Shown one piece after another: positions 34,412-43,308 of a DNA stretch of 64,000 nucleotides (positions are counted from its first letter, which is position 1; every line of letters begins with the position of its first letter). The notes beneath the pieces are model-generated. The model was not told the origin of the DNA, did not search any database, and saw nothing but the letters and a program-made list of their open reading frames with translations. Both the position numbers and the translations under genes were made by a program. The DNA lies in the NCBI RefSeq assembly GCF_013364195.1, contig NZ_CP054918.1, forward strand, positions 4,267,001 through 4,331,000, written 5' to 3'. Origin of the DNA: Streptomyces sp. NA04227 (GTDB lineage: Bacteria; Actinomycetota; Actinomycetes; Streptomycetales; Streptomycetaceae).

Positions 34412-36613
34412 CTATCCCCTTGCTTTCATCTGCCAGGCGAGCGCGGCGGCGGTCTGATCCGGCGAGGCGCCCGCGGTGTTCCAGTTCTCGATGTGCACCA
34501 GCGGCCCCGAACCGGCCCCGGCCGCGCCCATACCGGCCGCGCCGGCGAATGAGGGCACGGCGGGGGTGGGAACAAGGCGGCGCATGGTGCGGTCGACGGC
34601 GCCCTCACCGGACCGGATACCGGCGACGATGCCCGCGGGAATCCAGCGGCCGACGTCGCGCGCCATCAACCGGGAGGGCGAACCGATGTGAAGGGCCTTG
34701 CTGATCGGCCCCGGAATGACCTTCTTGGCCCATCCGGTGAGGGTCGATTTGATCGTGCCGCTCATGGACTGCACGCCGCGCAGCAGCCCGCGCGCGACGT
34801 CCTGCCCCTTGCCGTACAGGAGGTTGCCGAGGCTGCCGACCGCGGCGGCCATGCGGCCGGGCAGCCCGCGCAGCCACGCGAGGACCTGCTCGCCCACAGC
34901 GACCATGCCGGCCTTGAACCGGTTGAACGCGTTCGTAGCCGTCGCGTACAGCTTCGGTGCGAGGGAGGCGAGCGCGGCAACTGCCCGGCCGGGAAGGCTC
35001 GCGATCCAGCGCACGGCCCCGTCGATCCCGCCTTTCGCCCACGTGACCAGCCGGGCGAACAGCGATTGCAGGAACGCCCCGACCTTGGCGACGTGGGCCT
35101 GCACCTGCGTCCAGGCGGCGGAGAAGTCGCCTCGCAGCAGCGCAACGACGACGTTCAACGCCGGGACCACAACCCCTGTGAGCGTCTTGGAAAGCGCCGT
35201 TGCGAATACGGACGCGAGCTTGCCGAAGAGGGCAATCAGCGGCACCAAAACCGGCATCAGATCTTGCAGCAACTGCGTGTTGAGCTGCGCGATCTGAACA
35301 AGCAGAGGCGCAAGCGCGACCATGACCTGAGAGAACGCGAGCCCGAGCTCGGCAAGCGAGGGCGCGAGCGCAACGAGCAACTGCGACAGGACGGGCAGCA
35401 GCCCTTGAACCATGGTGAGAAGGACTTGCATCAACGGCTGCATGAGTACGGGAAGTTGAGCAAGGATCGGCGCAAGGGCGGTCATCAACACCTGTGCGAG
35501 CTGCTGCACGACCGGTGCGAGCATCGCGAACACCTGCCCAACCGCAGTCAGGACGGGTGTCAAGGCGGGCAGCAGCGCGGCGACGAGCTGCCCCACGATC
35601 GGCAGCAACGGCGCCACAGCCGAGACGAGTTGCCCGATGGCGCCGGCCGCCGCGGCGAGCACCGGGCCCAGGGCGGCGACGATGGGCTGCAACCCCGCGC
35701 CGAGCGCGGCGATCAACTGCTGCAACGGCGGCCCGAGCATCGCGAGCGCCGGACCCAACGCGCCGGCGAGCTGGGAGACGAGCGGCCCGAGCGCCCCCAT
35801 GAGGGCGGACAGCACGGGCCCGCCTGCCTGCGCGAGCTGCGCGATCAACTGCCCCAGCGCAGGCAAGATGCCGGAGATCCCGGAGAACAGCGCCGAGAGC
35901 CCCGTAGCAGCGCCGGACGCCCCGGATTGCAGAGCAGTGAAGAACCCGGCCAACCCGTCGCCCATCGAGGCGAGACCGTCGGATATCGCCTCAATGACGG
36001 GGGTGGCCGCACTTACCGAGCTCGCCAGGGCGGGGGCGAGTTTTTCCACCATCGACAGCGCCCCGTCGGCGAGCGTGCCGATCTGCGGAGCGACCGCGGC
36101 GAACGCCTGCTTCAGGCTCGGCGCAATGGTCTTGAACGTGTCCCCGGCCTTGCCCGCGATCGAAACGAGCTGATCCTCGATCGGGCCGACCATGCCCTTT
36201 ACCTGGCCGGTCACGTCCTCTTTGAGGCTGCCGAACGCGTCCTTCACTTCCTGCGACGAGGCCGCGGCCTTGATGCCGATCCCGGCGAACAGCGCCGGTA
36301 TCGCAACGAGGGCACCACCGGCCGCAACAGCCCCGCCAGCAAGCGCGAGCGTCGACGCCTTGAGCACCCCCAACAGGGGGCCGAGGCCGGCGATACTCGC
36401 CCTGGCTCGCTCGGCGCCCCCGCCGATCCCCTCGCCGACCGCAACGCCCAGGGCTGCCGACTCGGCGACGAACTGGCCCCGCATGTCCCGCAGCCGGCCA
36501 TCGGCCGACCGCTGCAACCCCTGTAGCGCGAGGTCGGCCTGCGCCACGCCCCGGCGAGCCCCGGACGAGTCAAGGTCGATAAATCCGACGAGCTCGCCGA
36601 CAGTAAGCGCCAT
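34412..36613 (-). CDS. Tape measure protein
   Basis: The 733-residue protein is the longest tail gene, placed after the tail assembly chaperones. It has a hydrophobic segment near 85-120 and a long repetitive Leu/Ala/Pro/Gln region (about 210-440, units like LPALGQLIAQLAQAGGPVL) that should be extended helix. Its length would give a tail of roughly 110 nm if the usual 1.5 A per residue holds. I place the start at ATG 36613, after GGGGTGG. Confidence 0.92.
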   Translation of the reverse strand: MALTVGELVGFIDLDSSGARRGVAQADLALQGLQRSADGRLRDMRGQFVAESAALGVAVGEGIGGGAERARASIAGLGPLLGVLKASTLALAGGAVAAGGALVAIPALFAGIGIKAAASSQEVKDAFGSLKEDVTGQVKGMVGPIEDQLVSIAGKAGDTFKTIAPSLKQAFAAVAPQIGTLADGALSMVEKLAPALASSVSAATPVIEAISDGLASMGDGLAGFFTALQSGASGAATGLSALFSGISGILPALGQLIAQLAQAGGPVLSALMGALGPLVSQLAGALGPALAMLGPPLQQLIAALGAGLQPIVAALGPVLAAAAGAIGQLVSAVAPLLPIVGQLVAALLPALTPVLTAVGQVFAMLAPVVQQLAQVLMTALAPILAQLPVLMQPLMQVLLTMVQGLLPVLSQLLVALAPSLAELGLAFSQVMVALAPLLVQIAQLNTQLLQDLMPVLVPLIALFGKLASVFATALSKTLTGVVVPALNVVVALLRGDFSAAWTQVQAHVAKVGAFLQSLFARLVTWAKGGIDGAVRWIASLPGRAVAALASLAPKLYATATNAFNRFKAGMVAVGEQVLAWLRGLPGRMAAAVGSLGNLLYGKGQDVARGLLRGVQSMSGTIKSTLTGWAKKVIPGPISKALHIGSPSRLMARDVGRWIPAGIVAGIRSGEGAVDRTMRRLVPTPAVPSFAGAAGMGAAGAGSGPLVHIENWNTAGASPDQTAAALAWQMKARG

Positions 36614-36703
36614 GGCGCAGACCACCCCGCATATTCAGTTGTGTATTCCGTTAGGTCCTGCTGTTGGTATTCGGTTGTTATTCAGTTATGGCGCACCGTT
36701 CCC

Positions 36704-37377
36704 TTATGCGGAGGGTGCGCCGGTCAGTGCCGCGATTTCACGAGGGTCCGTGACCTTGCGCGGCGTGCGAGCCCACGCGCGGGCGAATTGCGAATCGGAG
36801 GGAAGTCCCCCGACGAGGACGAGGAAACGCCGGGTGCTCAGGCGCGCGAGATCGTCGGCGCTCACCCCGTACTCGCGGGCGAGATCGGCCTCGACGGCAC
36901 CCCAATGAATCAGGACCGCACGCCAGAACTCGGCGGCCTCGGGCCCGGTTTCGCCGCGGCCCGGCGCTGCTCCCGATTCGGCGACGAGGCTTTTCCCTCC
37001 TCGCCTGCTTCCTCCCGCTCGTCGTAGAGCCGCGCGGCCTCGGCCATACCGATGCTTCCCGGGGTTCGGCAGTTGGCCGCAGCCCACACCAGGACGATGC
37101 CGAGCTGCCGGTCGGTCATACCGGCCTCTGCCCACGCATCGAGTGCGTCCGGGCCGAACAGCGAGGCCAGCATGCGGCGAATGTCGTCCGGGTGGCTGCT
37201 GTCGCGTACGCGCTCCATCTGGAGCGTGAACAGCACCGGAAGCGAGGCCGGCAGCACGTACTCGACCCCGAACAGGCGCAGTACCGCACCCGTGCGCGCC
37301 TCGGCGTGCTCGCCAAAAAACTCGTCGAAATCGGCGGCCTCGACCTCGTCGACCGGGCCGAGCTGGTCCTCGCTCAT
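36704..37377 (-). CDS. Tail assembly chaperone fusion (GT-type, by -1 frameshift)
   Basis: Slipping at 36991-36997 joins the G-type protein to an open -1 frame that continues S-L-V-A-E-S-G and ends at 36704 with REIAALTGAPSA, about 223 residues in all. The downstream frame has no good start of its own and looks coding (EFWRAVLIHWGAVEADLARE). GT fusions recruit the tape measure protein in many siphophages. Confidence 0.8.
36910..37377 (-). CDS. Tail assembly chaperone (G-type)
   Basis: This 155-residue protein is encoded between the major tail protein and the tape measure, the fixed place of lambda G-like chaperones. It is acidic at the N-terminus (MSEDQLGPVDEVEAADFDEF) and ends with a basic EQRRAAAKPGPRPPSSGVRS. 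Near its end the codons GGA AAA form a slippery heptamer that would send part of the ribosomes into the -1 frame. ATG 37377 overlaps the major tail stop. Confidence 0.85.
   Translation of the reverse strand: MSEDQLGPVDEVEAADFDEFFGEHAEARTGAVLRLFGVEYVLPASLPVLFTLQMERVRDSSHPDDIRRMLASLFGPDALDAWAEAGMTDRQLGIVLVWAAANCRTPGSIGMAEAARLYDEREEAGEEGKASSPNREQRRAAAKPGPRPPSSGVRS
36991..36997 (-). other. Programmed -1 frameshift slippery sequence
   Basis: On the minus strand the heptamer is G GGA AAA in the zero frame. Both tRNAs can re-pair after a one-base slip (GGG AAA). It lies 81 bases before the G-type stop, exactly where the two overlapping chaperone frames need joining. Confidence 0.8.
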
Positions 37378-37847
37378 GCGGCGACCTCCACGCACACCGG
37401 AGCCCAGTACGGGCGCGCGCACCGCGTGAATGTGGCCTGCCAACTCGTCTTGTCGTTGACCTCGCCGCCCTGCTCGTCCGGCGTGACGGTGGCCTCCCAC
37501 ACCGCCCAACGATCCTGCGAACGGTGGCGCCACCGAACGAGGTTGCGCGAGTCGATGCCGACCTGCGGAGTCCACACATGGTCGACGTACGCCTGCCCCG
37601 GCATCTGCTCCCCGGTACGCGGGTCGATGGCGTACTGCCCTTCCAGTTCGATCGTGGCACCGCGCTGCATCACGTCCTGCTCGTAATAGCCGCGGCTGTC
37701 GAAAGTCGTCGTATCGGCCGTTTCCTCGTTCTCACCCGGGTTGTGGGTGAAACTCGTCAGGTTCTCGATGGGCAGCCACGTCTCGCATTCCGCGGTGGCG
37801 TCGTTGACCTCGAATATCCAGTCGCGTGCGTCAATCGGTCGTCCCAT
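37374..37847 (-). CDS. Major tail protein
   Basis: The 157-residue protein has a beta-rich composition and phrases found in actinophage tail tube proteins: TTTFDSRGYYEQDVMQRG and QWQATFTR-like NDKTSWQATFTRCARPYWA. It lies directly upstream of the chaperones. GGGAGTTCCCGTC precedes ATG 37847. Confidence 0.85.
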   Translation of the reverse strand: MGRPIDARDWIFEVNDATAECETWLPIENLTSFTHNPGENEETADTTTFDSRGYYEQDVMQRGATIELEGQYAIDPRTGEQMPGQAYVDHVWTPQVGIDSRNLVRWRHRSQDRWAVWEATVTPDEQGGEVNDKTSWQATFTRCARPYWAPVCVEVAA

Positions 37848-37864
37848 GACGGGAACTCCCTTCG

Positions 37865-38281
37865 TTATGAGGGTCGGTGAAGAGTGGGGAATTCGATATC
37901 GAGCCGGAAATTCACGACGTGCTCGTGCCGGCCGTTCGCGTCGGTCCCCATCGGCGCGGGCGCGGCCTGTGCGACAGCGAGCACCAGCCACACACCGCCG
38001 GGCAGTTCGGTGCGGGTGAGCCCGTGCAGCGCGCCGTAAATCGCCTCGACTCGACGGCGGGAGAGACGCGGGTCGCTTGTGCCACGACACCGAACTTGAA
38101 GACTGCGCACGTCCCATCCCGAACGGGGATCCGTAGGGCCCGCCCCGTAAAGGGACAAGCAGACCGCCCGATGGGGATAGGGCGGCATGGTTTCGATGAA
38201 GGTGTCGCCCGTGGTGCCGGTCGGGTCGTACGCCAGTAGCCCGTGATCATGTAGATGCTGCGCGAGAGCGTGAAGCAGCAC
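37865..38281 (-). CDS. Tail terminator / minor capsid-type connector protein
   Basis: The 138-residue protein has the layout of siphophage tail terminators (LAQHLHDHGLLAYDP at the start, PHRAVCLSLYG, DVRSLQVRCRG). It is positioned between the head-tail connectors and the major tail protein. AGGAGTGTGCC precedes GTG 38281. Two plus-strand genes separate it from the other connectors. Confidence 0.7.
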   Translation of the reverse strand: MLLHALAQHLHDHGLLAYDPTGTTGDTFIETMPPYPHRAVCLSLYGAGPTDPRSGWDVRSLQVRCRGTSDPRLSRRRVEAIYGALHGLTRTELPGGVWLVLAVAQAAPAPMGTDANGRHEHVVNFRLDIEFPTLHRPS

Positions 38282-38438
38282 GGCACACTCCTAACTCGCT
38301 TGAGCCGGACGGGTGATGGGCGAACCCGAGATCAGCAAGAACCGTTTGCAGTCTCAAAGATTGGACGTTGGTGGCGCTGGAGGGTGCCCACACCTACCAT
38401 GTCGATCTCAATGGACTAGACCACCCATTGGGGGAAAT

Positions 38439-39032
38439 ATGCGTAAACCCGCAGCCGCCATGATGGCGGCCCTTTCAGCCGCTTCAGTTCTCGCTCTCGG
38501 TATCGCTCCCGCGAATGCGTCCGACGACGTTCCGTCCGACTACTCCAATGAGCAACTTGCCGAGAATGTCGTCATCGAGGACGTTCCGGGGGATCCCGTT
38601 ACTCAGGCCGACGAGGACGCACTGAAAGCGGCGATGATGGCGCGGAGTGCCTTCGGTAGCACGGCGATCGATCCATTCGCTCTCGATGTCTTTGGCGTCA
38701 GTGTCAACGTCCCCAAAGGCTGCTTCCTGAATCACAAGATCGAGGGTTCAGGGAAAAAAGTCGGCTATCAAATGGCCGGTGTTGACTGCGTCGGTCCCGC
38801 TGCCACGGTGACTCGCTTCTGCAACAGTCGACTTGAATTCCACTACGCCGACACATCCGGAAAAACCTACAAAATTGAGCGCGGGCCCGTGAACAAGTCA
38901 TGTTCCACAGCGGGAGTGCCCACCTTCAAGATCGAACAGTTCCGTATCCTGCCCGAGTACGGTAAAACTTGCGCGCACCTTTACGTAAACGGCAAACGCA
39001 AAGCCGTGCAGTGCCACTTCATCACCAAGTGA
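38439..39032 (+). CDS. Secreted Cys-containing accessory protein
   Basis: The 197-residue protein has a clear signal peptide (MRKPAAAMMAALSAASVLAL, cleavage likely after ANA near residue 28). The mature part has six Cys spread over the C-terminal two thirds, consistent with disulfides. I do not know the family. It is antisense to the structural genes, has its own GGGGGAA site and is less GC-rich, so it is probably expressed in the lysogen and exported. Confidence 0.75.
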   Translation: MRKPAAAMMAALSAASVLALGIAPANASDDVPSDYSNEQLAENVVIEDVPGDPVTQADEDALKAAMMARSAFGSTAIDPFALDVFGVSVNVPKGCFLNHKIEGSGKKVGYQMAGVDCVGPAATVTRFCNSRLEFHYADTSGKTYKIERGPVNKSCSTAGVPTFKIEQFRILPEYGKTCAHLYVNGKRKAVQCHFITK

Positions 39033-39046
39033 TTGCGACTGGGGAC

Positions 39047-39247
39047 ATGACTTACCGCTCTCGTAACTGGTGGATCGAGTGGGCAGTATTCCTGGCTGTC
39101 TCCGCCGCCACCACACTCGCGCTCATCGCGCTGTGGAGCATCATCCAGGACAGCAATGGGCCCATCAGCGGCCTGTACTTCATTGTTCCTGGCATACTCG
39201 CAGGAGTTCTCGCAGCACGCTGGTACAGGAGAAAACACGGCGGATAG
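39047..39247 (+). CDS. Small membrane protein downstream of the secreted protein
   Basis: The 66-residue protein has two hydrophobic helices (about 8-28 and 37-55) and a basic C-terminus (RWYRRKHGG). It starts 14 bases after the secreted protein's stop and is probably co-transcribed with it. Function unknown. Confidence 0.68.
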   Translation: MTYRSRNWWIEWAVFLAVSAATTLALIALWSIIQDSNGPISGLYFIVPGILAGVLAARWYRRKHGG

Positions 39248-39296
39248 CAAGGGCCAAGGGGGCGGGGCATCGCAGCTCTCCATCGTGACGCCCCGC

Positions 39297-39647
39297 CTAG
39301 CCAAGTCTCATACGAATCTGCGCAGCGATGATCTCAGCCACTGTCGCGGTGTTCTGATTCAGCGGATCTTCCAGGTACTTCGCCCTCCGGCCCGGATCGT
39401 GCCGGTAGTTCATCTCTTCATGCTGCCGCACCGCGTACGGGGTGTCATACGACACCGCAGCTCGCAGGTTCGCCTCGTCGACGGTGGCGACCCCGGAGCG
39501 TTCGAGCAGCCCCTCGTCGAGCGGGACCTGCGCGCGGGAACGGCCGAGGACGAACTCGCCCGCGAGCCGCAGCCCGCGCACCGCCCCCACCTGTGTGCCC
39601 CGCAGGATCGCACCGCCGTTGAAGCGGAGCCGCGAGCGCTGCGTCAT
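39297..39647 (-). CDS. Head-tail connector / neck-type protein
   Basis: The 116-residue protein contains VRGLRLAGEFVLGRSRAQVP, then a C-terminal block with YDTPYAVRQHEEMNYRHDPG and AKYLEDPLNQN. This block is common in minor capsid proteins that recur in actinophage connector modules. It overlaps the upstream connector by four bases. Confidence 0.75.
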   Translation of the reverse strand: MTQRSRLRFNGGAILRGTQVGAVRGLRLAGEFVLGRSRAQVPLDEGLLERSGVATVDEANLRAAVSYDTPYAVRQHEEMNYRHDPGRRAKYLEDPLNQNTATVAEIIAAQIRMRLG

Positions 39648-39967
39648 TCACACATCACCTCCGTGCAGGCCGGGGCGGGCAGCCCCGGCGCCGTATGCGC
39701 GTGCACCTCTACGGCGGTGGTGGTGCGCCCGCCGGGCAGCGTGACGCGGCTGCCGGGCGGGCAGTTCAGATCCGGGCCGGCGATGACTTGCGCCGTGGCG
39801 GTCACCTCGCGGCCGTCCTTGTCGACGAGCTGCCGACGCACCGCGGCGACCAGGGCCGGTATCCCGCAGACCGTCGGCCCGAACTGCGGGCCGTACGCGG
39901 TGTCGCCGAGGTAGGGCTCGACGTCGATCCGGTGCCGCAGCAGCCACCCCGGGACCCGGGTCAGCAC
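39644..39967 (-). CDS. Head closure-type connector
   Basis: This 107-residue protein sits in the third position after the capsid. It has a beta-rich composition (IDVEPYLGDTAYGPQFG, PPGSRVTLPGGRTTTAVEV) fitting stopper or head-closure proteins. It overlaps neighbours at both ends. Assigned mainly by position. Confidence 0.65.
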   Translation of the reverse strand: MLTRVPGWLLRHRIDVEPYLGDTAYGPQFGPTVCGIPALVAAVRRQLVDKDGREVTATAQVIAGPDLNCPPGSRVTLPGGRTTTAVEVHAHTAPGLPAPACTEVMCE

Positions 39968-40362
39968 GATGTGACCGTGCCGGGCAGCAGTGCGGCCAGG
40001 CGCAGAAGCCGCACCGCGCGCGGGGCGACCTCAACCCCGTTGATCGCCTGCGGCTCGTTGGTGGGCTGCCGACCGGACAGGGAGACGGGGCCGATGCTGA
40101 CCGAGTCCCACACTTCCCCGGTCACCGTGCCGTCCTCGCCGGTGGCGAGCATGTACTCGACCTGTGCGCACACCGCGCCGGCGAGGGCAGCGCGTATGCG
40201 CGCCTCGGCCGGATAGCCCATCTCGTCGACGTCGTAGACGGCGGTCATCACTGCGGTGTCGATGATCTCGGAGGCGCGCACGAGCAGGTCCTCGGCGTTG
40301 TTCGGAACGTTCGTCGCGATGAACGCGGCGAACTGGTCCCGGGTGGCGTAGACACGGCTCAC
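39961..40362 (-). CDS. Head-tail adaptor protein
   Basis: The 133-residue, mostly helical protein (YATRDQFAAFIATNVPNNAEDLLVRASEIID) has the pattern of gp6/gp15-type adaptors that bind the portal ring. It overlaps both neighbours by a few bases. Confidence 0.7.
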   Translation of the reverse strand: MSRVYATRDQFAAFIATNVPNNAEDLLVRASEIIDTAVMTAVYDVDEMGYPAEARIRAALAGAVCAQVEYMLATGEDGTVTGEVWDSVSIGPVSLSGRQPTNEPQAINGVEVAPRAVRLLRLAALLPGTVTSC

Positions 40363-40616
40363 TCGGCACCCCCTCTACCCGGGTTAGACCGTCCCCCAGA
40401 GCGGACCGCAGGGCGCTTGCCCGGCGGCCCGTCGAGGGCGGTCTGCTCACCGCTCGCGGGCGGGTCGGTGTCGAGCGCGGCCACGGTGAAGGCGTGGCGG
40501 CGGAAGTACAGCAGCGCCCCCGCCGCAGGCTCGTCGACCACGGCGCGGCCCGCGGTGAACGCGACGCCGGCGACGATGCCCTCGACCTGATCGGGCGCGG
40601 TGATCTCGTAGGGCAC
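40359..40616 (-). CDS. Small protein after the major capsid gene
   Basis: The 85-residue protein has an N-terminal ordered half (EGIVAGVAFTAGRAVVDEP) and a C-terminal Arg/Gly-rich tail. GTG 40616 follows the capsid stop by 5 bases, with AGGTGACCGGC upstream. Such short proteins next to the capsid can be head fibres or decoration proteins; role unknown. Confidence 0.6.
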   Translation of the reverse strand: MPYEITAPDQVEGIVAGVAFTAGRAVVDEPAAGALLYFRRHAFTVAALDTDPPASGEQTALDGPPGKRPAVRSGGRSNPGRGGAE

Positions 40617-40621
40617 GCCGG

Positions 40622-41629
40622 TCACCTCACCTTGATGTTCCGCAGCACCGCGGCAGCCTTGGTTGCCTTGAGCACCACGGCGACGGGGCCGAGCTCGACC
40701 TCGCCGCGCTTGACCGCGTAGGCGGTGGTGAAGTCGGGCATCCACTGCTGCACGAGGTTCCCGGCGGTGGTGGTGACCCCGTGGAATCCGTCGAGGCCGA
40801 GCCGCACGGCGTACAGGTCGGAAAGGTGCTGCACGAGCGGGGCCTCGCCCTGCGCGATCTCGCGCTGCTCGATGGGGATCACGGGATCGTTGGTGCCGGC
40901 CTTGGCGCCGAGGTTGACCAGGGGGATACCGCGGTATCCCTCGATCTGGCGGCCGAACGCATCCTCGCTGTGCGTGTAGTAGCCGGCCCGGCGGGCGAGG
41001 GAGACCACGCGGCCGATGGTTTCCTCGTTGGCGAGCAGCGCGGACGGCGGACCGTCGAGCTTGCGCAGGAACGCGTCGAGGACGTCCAACGCGTCATTGG
41101 CCCGGCCGCGGTCATCGCCGATGGCCTCGCCCGTCCAGTCCTGCACGGTCTCGGCGCCTACCTCCGTCGTGCTGCCGGCGAGGGCGACGTCGAGACCGTC
41201 GAACCCGACCTCGCCGTTCGGGGTAGCCACGCTGCGGCCGTTGATGACCTGATCGGCGAAGAACGCGCGCGCGGCCTTGATGACCTGCTGCATTTGCAGC
41301 GTGACCTCGTTCGAGGCGGCCGGGCCGAGGTTCGCGAGGACGCGGTCGATTTCGAACGCGCCGCCGAGCGGGACGAGGTCGACGGAGTACCGGGCACGCT
41401 TGGCCTCGGCGACGTCGTACTCGGTGTTGTAGGGCCGGAACGCGGCGCCTCGTTCGGCGACGAGACGCGTGTAGCCGTAGGTGAGGGTGGCGCCCCCGCC
41501 GGCGGGGTTCACGGCCTGATCGAAGGTGAGGTTGTCGAGCAGCCACGACGACTTGCGGAACTCGTCGATGACGTTCAGGTCGATGTCGTCGAGGGTGTTG
41601 AGTTTGGCGTCGGCAAGGGTGATCGCCAT
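40622..41629 (-). CDS. Major capsid protein
   Basis: The 335-residue protein has a capsid-like course: N-terminal helix (LNTLDDIDLNVIDEFRKSSW), VNPAGGGATLTYGYTRL, LVPLGGAFEIDRVLANLG, ALLANEETIGRVVSLARRAG and GRQIEGYRGIPLVNLG. This matches HK97-fold capsid proteins of actinophages without an obvious cleaved delta domain, since a separate scaffold gene precedes it. AGAGAGATCTC before ATG 41629 serves as a ribosome site. Confidence 0.9.
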   Translation of the reverse strand: MAITLADAKLNTLDDIDLNVIDEFRKSSWLLDNLTFDQAVNPAGGGATLTYGYTRLVAERGAAFRPYNTEYDVAEAKRARYSVDLVPLGGAFEIDRVLANLGPAASNEVTLQMQQVIKAARAFFADQVINGRSVATPNGEVGFDGLDVALAGSTTEVGAETVQDWTGEAIGDDRGRANDALDVLDAFLRKLDGPPSALLANEETIGRVVSLARRAGYYTHSEDAFGRQIEGYRGIPLVNLGAKAGTNDPVIPIEQREIAQGEAPLVQHLSDLYAVRLGLDGFHGVTTTAGNLVQQWMPDFTTAYAVKRGEVELGPVAVVLKATKAAAVLRNIKVR

Positions 41630-41731
41630 GAGATCTCTCTCTGCAAAGTACGGGAGGAGGGGGAGGGGCGCGAGGTCCCCCGCGGCGGGCAAGCAGGGAC
41701 GCTTGCCCGCCGCGGACCCTGCGCGGGCCGG

Positions 41732-42025
41732 TCAGTCCCGGACGGTGAACCCGTGGCGACGGCCCAGAGCCGTAAGGCTCTTCCTGCCCGGGATGCCGTC
41801 GGCGTCCTTGCCGCTGTAGCCAAGGGAGCGCTGCCACGCGGCGTAGGCGTCAACCGAGTTCGTGCCGAAATAGCCCTCGACGTACAAGTTGCCGAGCAGC
41901 CCCTCGGCGTGCAAAGCCTTCTCGACGATGAGGGCGCCGGTCGGGTAGTGGCCATCGTCGTCGTTCGCGTCCAGTCGCGCCGCCTTGATCAGCGCGCTCA
42001 GGTCGACCGATTCACGTTCCGCCAT
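41732..42025 (-). CDS. Small protein with a peptidoglycan-binding-like repeat
   Basis: The 97-residue protein ends in AYAAWQRSLGYSGKDADGIP, which resembles the helical repeat of peptidoglycan-binding domain 1. It lies between scaffold and capsid, so it may be a head-associated protein rather than a lysin; no catalytic domain is present. The 100 bases before the capsid gene show nothing else. Confidence 0.6.
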   Translation of the reverse strand: MAERESVDLSALIKAARLDANDDDGHYPTGALIVEKALHAEGLLGNLYVEGYFGTNSVDAYAAWQRSLGYSGKDADGIPGRKSLTALGRRHGFTVRD

Positions 42026-42092
42026 GACGGTTCTCCTTCACATGAAAAAGCGCCCCGTAGGGCGCGTTGCGGGGTGGTGGACTGCCGACGGG

Positions 42093-42794
42093 TCAGCCGC
42101 CGAGGCGGGCGGCGACGGCGTCGTGCAGGGTGACCGGGCGACGCTCGCCCGCCGGGGCGCCGTTGATCTCGGCGCCCCCGCGCGGCGGCGCGGTGGTTGC
42201 CCGGTACAGCTCGGGGTCGGCCTCGACCGCGGACGTGATCGCTGCGGCGAGCCGTTCGCCGAACTTCGCGTCGTCGGGGTCGAGGGCGGCGACCTGGTCC
42301 AGGAAGCTGCGGGAGTTGAGCAGCCGGTCGGCACGGGCCTCGTGCTCGCCCGCGGCCCGGTAGGCGGCGAGCTCCACGCGCGCCGTGCGCAGTTCGCCCG
42401 TGAGCGAGGCGAGCTGCGAATCGCGCTCGGCGACCTGCGCGGCCAGCGCGGCGGGGTCCGCCCCGCCGTCCTGGTCGTCCGGGTTGAGGGCGCGCTGCAC
42501 GGCGTCGAGCGCGGTCTGCAACTGCTCGGCACGCTCGGCCTGTTCCCTCGCGCGCTGCTCGGCTGCGGCGAGCTGCTGCGCGTCAGCCTCCGGCGTGGTC
42601 GGTGCCGGGGCGGCCGGGTTCTCCGCATTTGGAACGGTGTCGGCGGAAGCTGGCTGCGCCTCGGGCCCGAGGGCCGAGGCAGGGTCGTCTTCGCCCGATC
42701 CTCCAAGGATCGGCCAGATCGGGCGACCGTCCCGGCGGCGGCCCACGGCCCGCAGGCCGGTGTTCGGGTGCACTGGAAGAGCATCGAAGCACAT
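42093..42794 (-). CDS. Capsid scaffolding protein
   Basis: The 233-residue protein has an unstructured acidic N-terminus, a long Ala/Glu/Gln coiled coil (about 70-150, QQLAAAEQRAREQAERAEQL) and a small C-terminal domain. That is the classic scaffold layout, and it lies upstream of the capsid gene. AGAGGAAATTCTT precedes ATG 42794. Confidence 0.82.
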   Translation of the reverse strand: MCFDALPVHPNTGLRAVGRRRDGRPIWPILGGSGEDDPASALGPEAQPASADTVPNAENPAAPAPTTPEADAQQLAAAEQRAREQAERAEQLQTALDAVQRALNPDDQDGGADPAALAAQVAERDSQLASLTGELRTARVELAAYRAAGEHEARADRLLNSRSFLDQVAALDPDDAKFGERLAAAITSAVEADPELYRATTAPPRGGAEINGAPAGERRPVTLHDAVAARLGG

Positions 42795-42919
42795 AAGAAT
42801 TTCCTCTGCGGTCCTAGAATGTGCGAGGTCGCCAAACCTTCGACCTCGACCGTGATAGTCAGGGGCGGTGGTCGTTGCGTGCGACGAAGAATCCGGGCCA
42901 TCTCGAAAGGGTTGCGATC

Positions 42920-43300
42920 ATGACTGACGGGACGCTTATCGCCGTTTCGAGCATCTCGGCGGGTAGTGCGATTATCGGCGTGGTGGTCACCGAGGTATTC
43001 GAGCATCTGCGATCCAAACGGGGCGAGGAGGCCCAGAGGTCCGCTGAACGACAGGAACGCAAGCGGAGCGTCTACCTTGATTTATTGAGCGCCGTTCAAA
43101 CCTACGAGTCGCGCAGGAACGAGGAATCTAGAGAGGCCCTTACCTATCAGATCGCAGCTTCGCAGCTCGTTGCTGATGAGGAGTTGCGTGCCGAGCTGCA
43201 CAAGATCGAAAAAGGTCTGAGGGAGAGTGCATCCTTTACCTTCTGGGGCCCAAAGTTTGGAGAATTAACGGATTCTCTGACTAAAGACATTCAGAGATAA
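42920..43300 (+). CDS. Membrane-anchored helical protein (accessory type B)
   Basis: The 126-residue protein has an N-terminal membrane helix (about 6-27, GSAIIGVVVTEVF) followed by a basic turn (LRSKRGEEAQRS) and a helical domain starting RKRSVYLDLLSAVQTYESRR. It has the same layout as the genes at 22966 and 47597. GAAAGGGTTGCGATC precedes the ATG. It is antisense in the late operon, between scaffold and MuF genes, and less GC-rich than them. Confidence 0.68.
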   Translation: MTDGTLIAVSSISAGSAIIGVVVTEVFEHLRSKRGEEAQRSAERQERKRSVYLDLLSAVQTYESRRNEESREALTYQIAASQLVADEELRAELHKIEKGLRESASFTFWGPKFGELTDSLTKDIQR

Positions 43301-43308
43301 TTGGATGC

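Noticed and set aside
41732..42025. Endolysin
   Set aside because: It has only a weak peptidoglycan-binding-like repeat in a 97-residue protein, no catalytic domain, and a head-module location.
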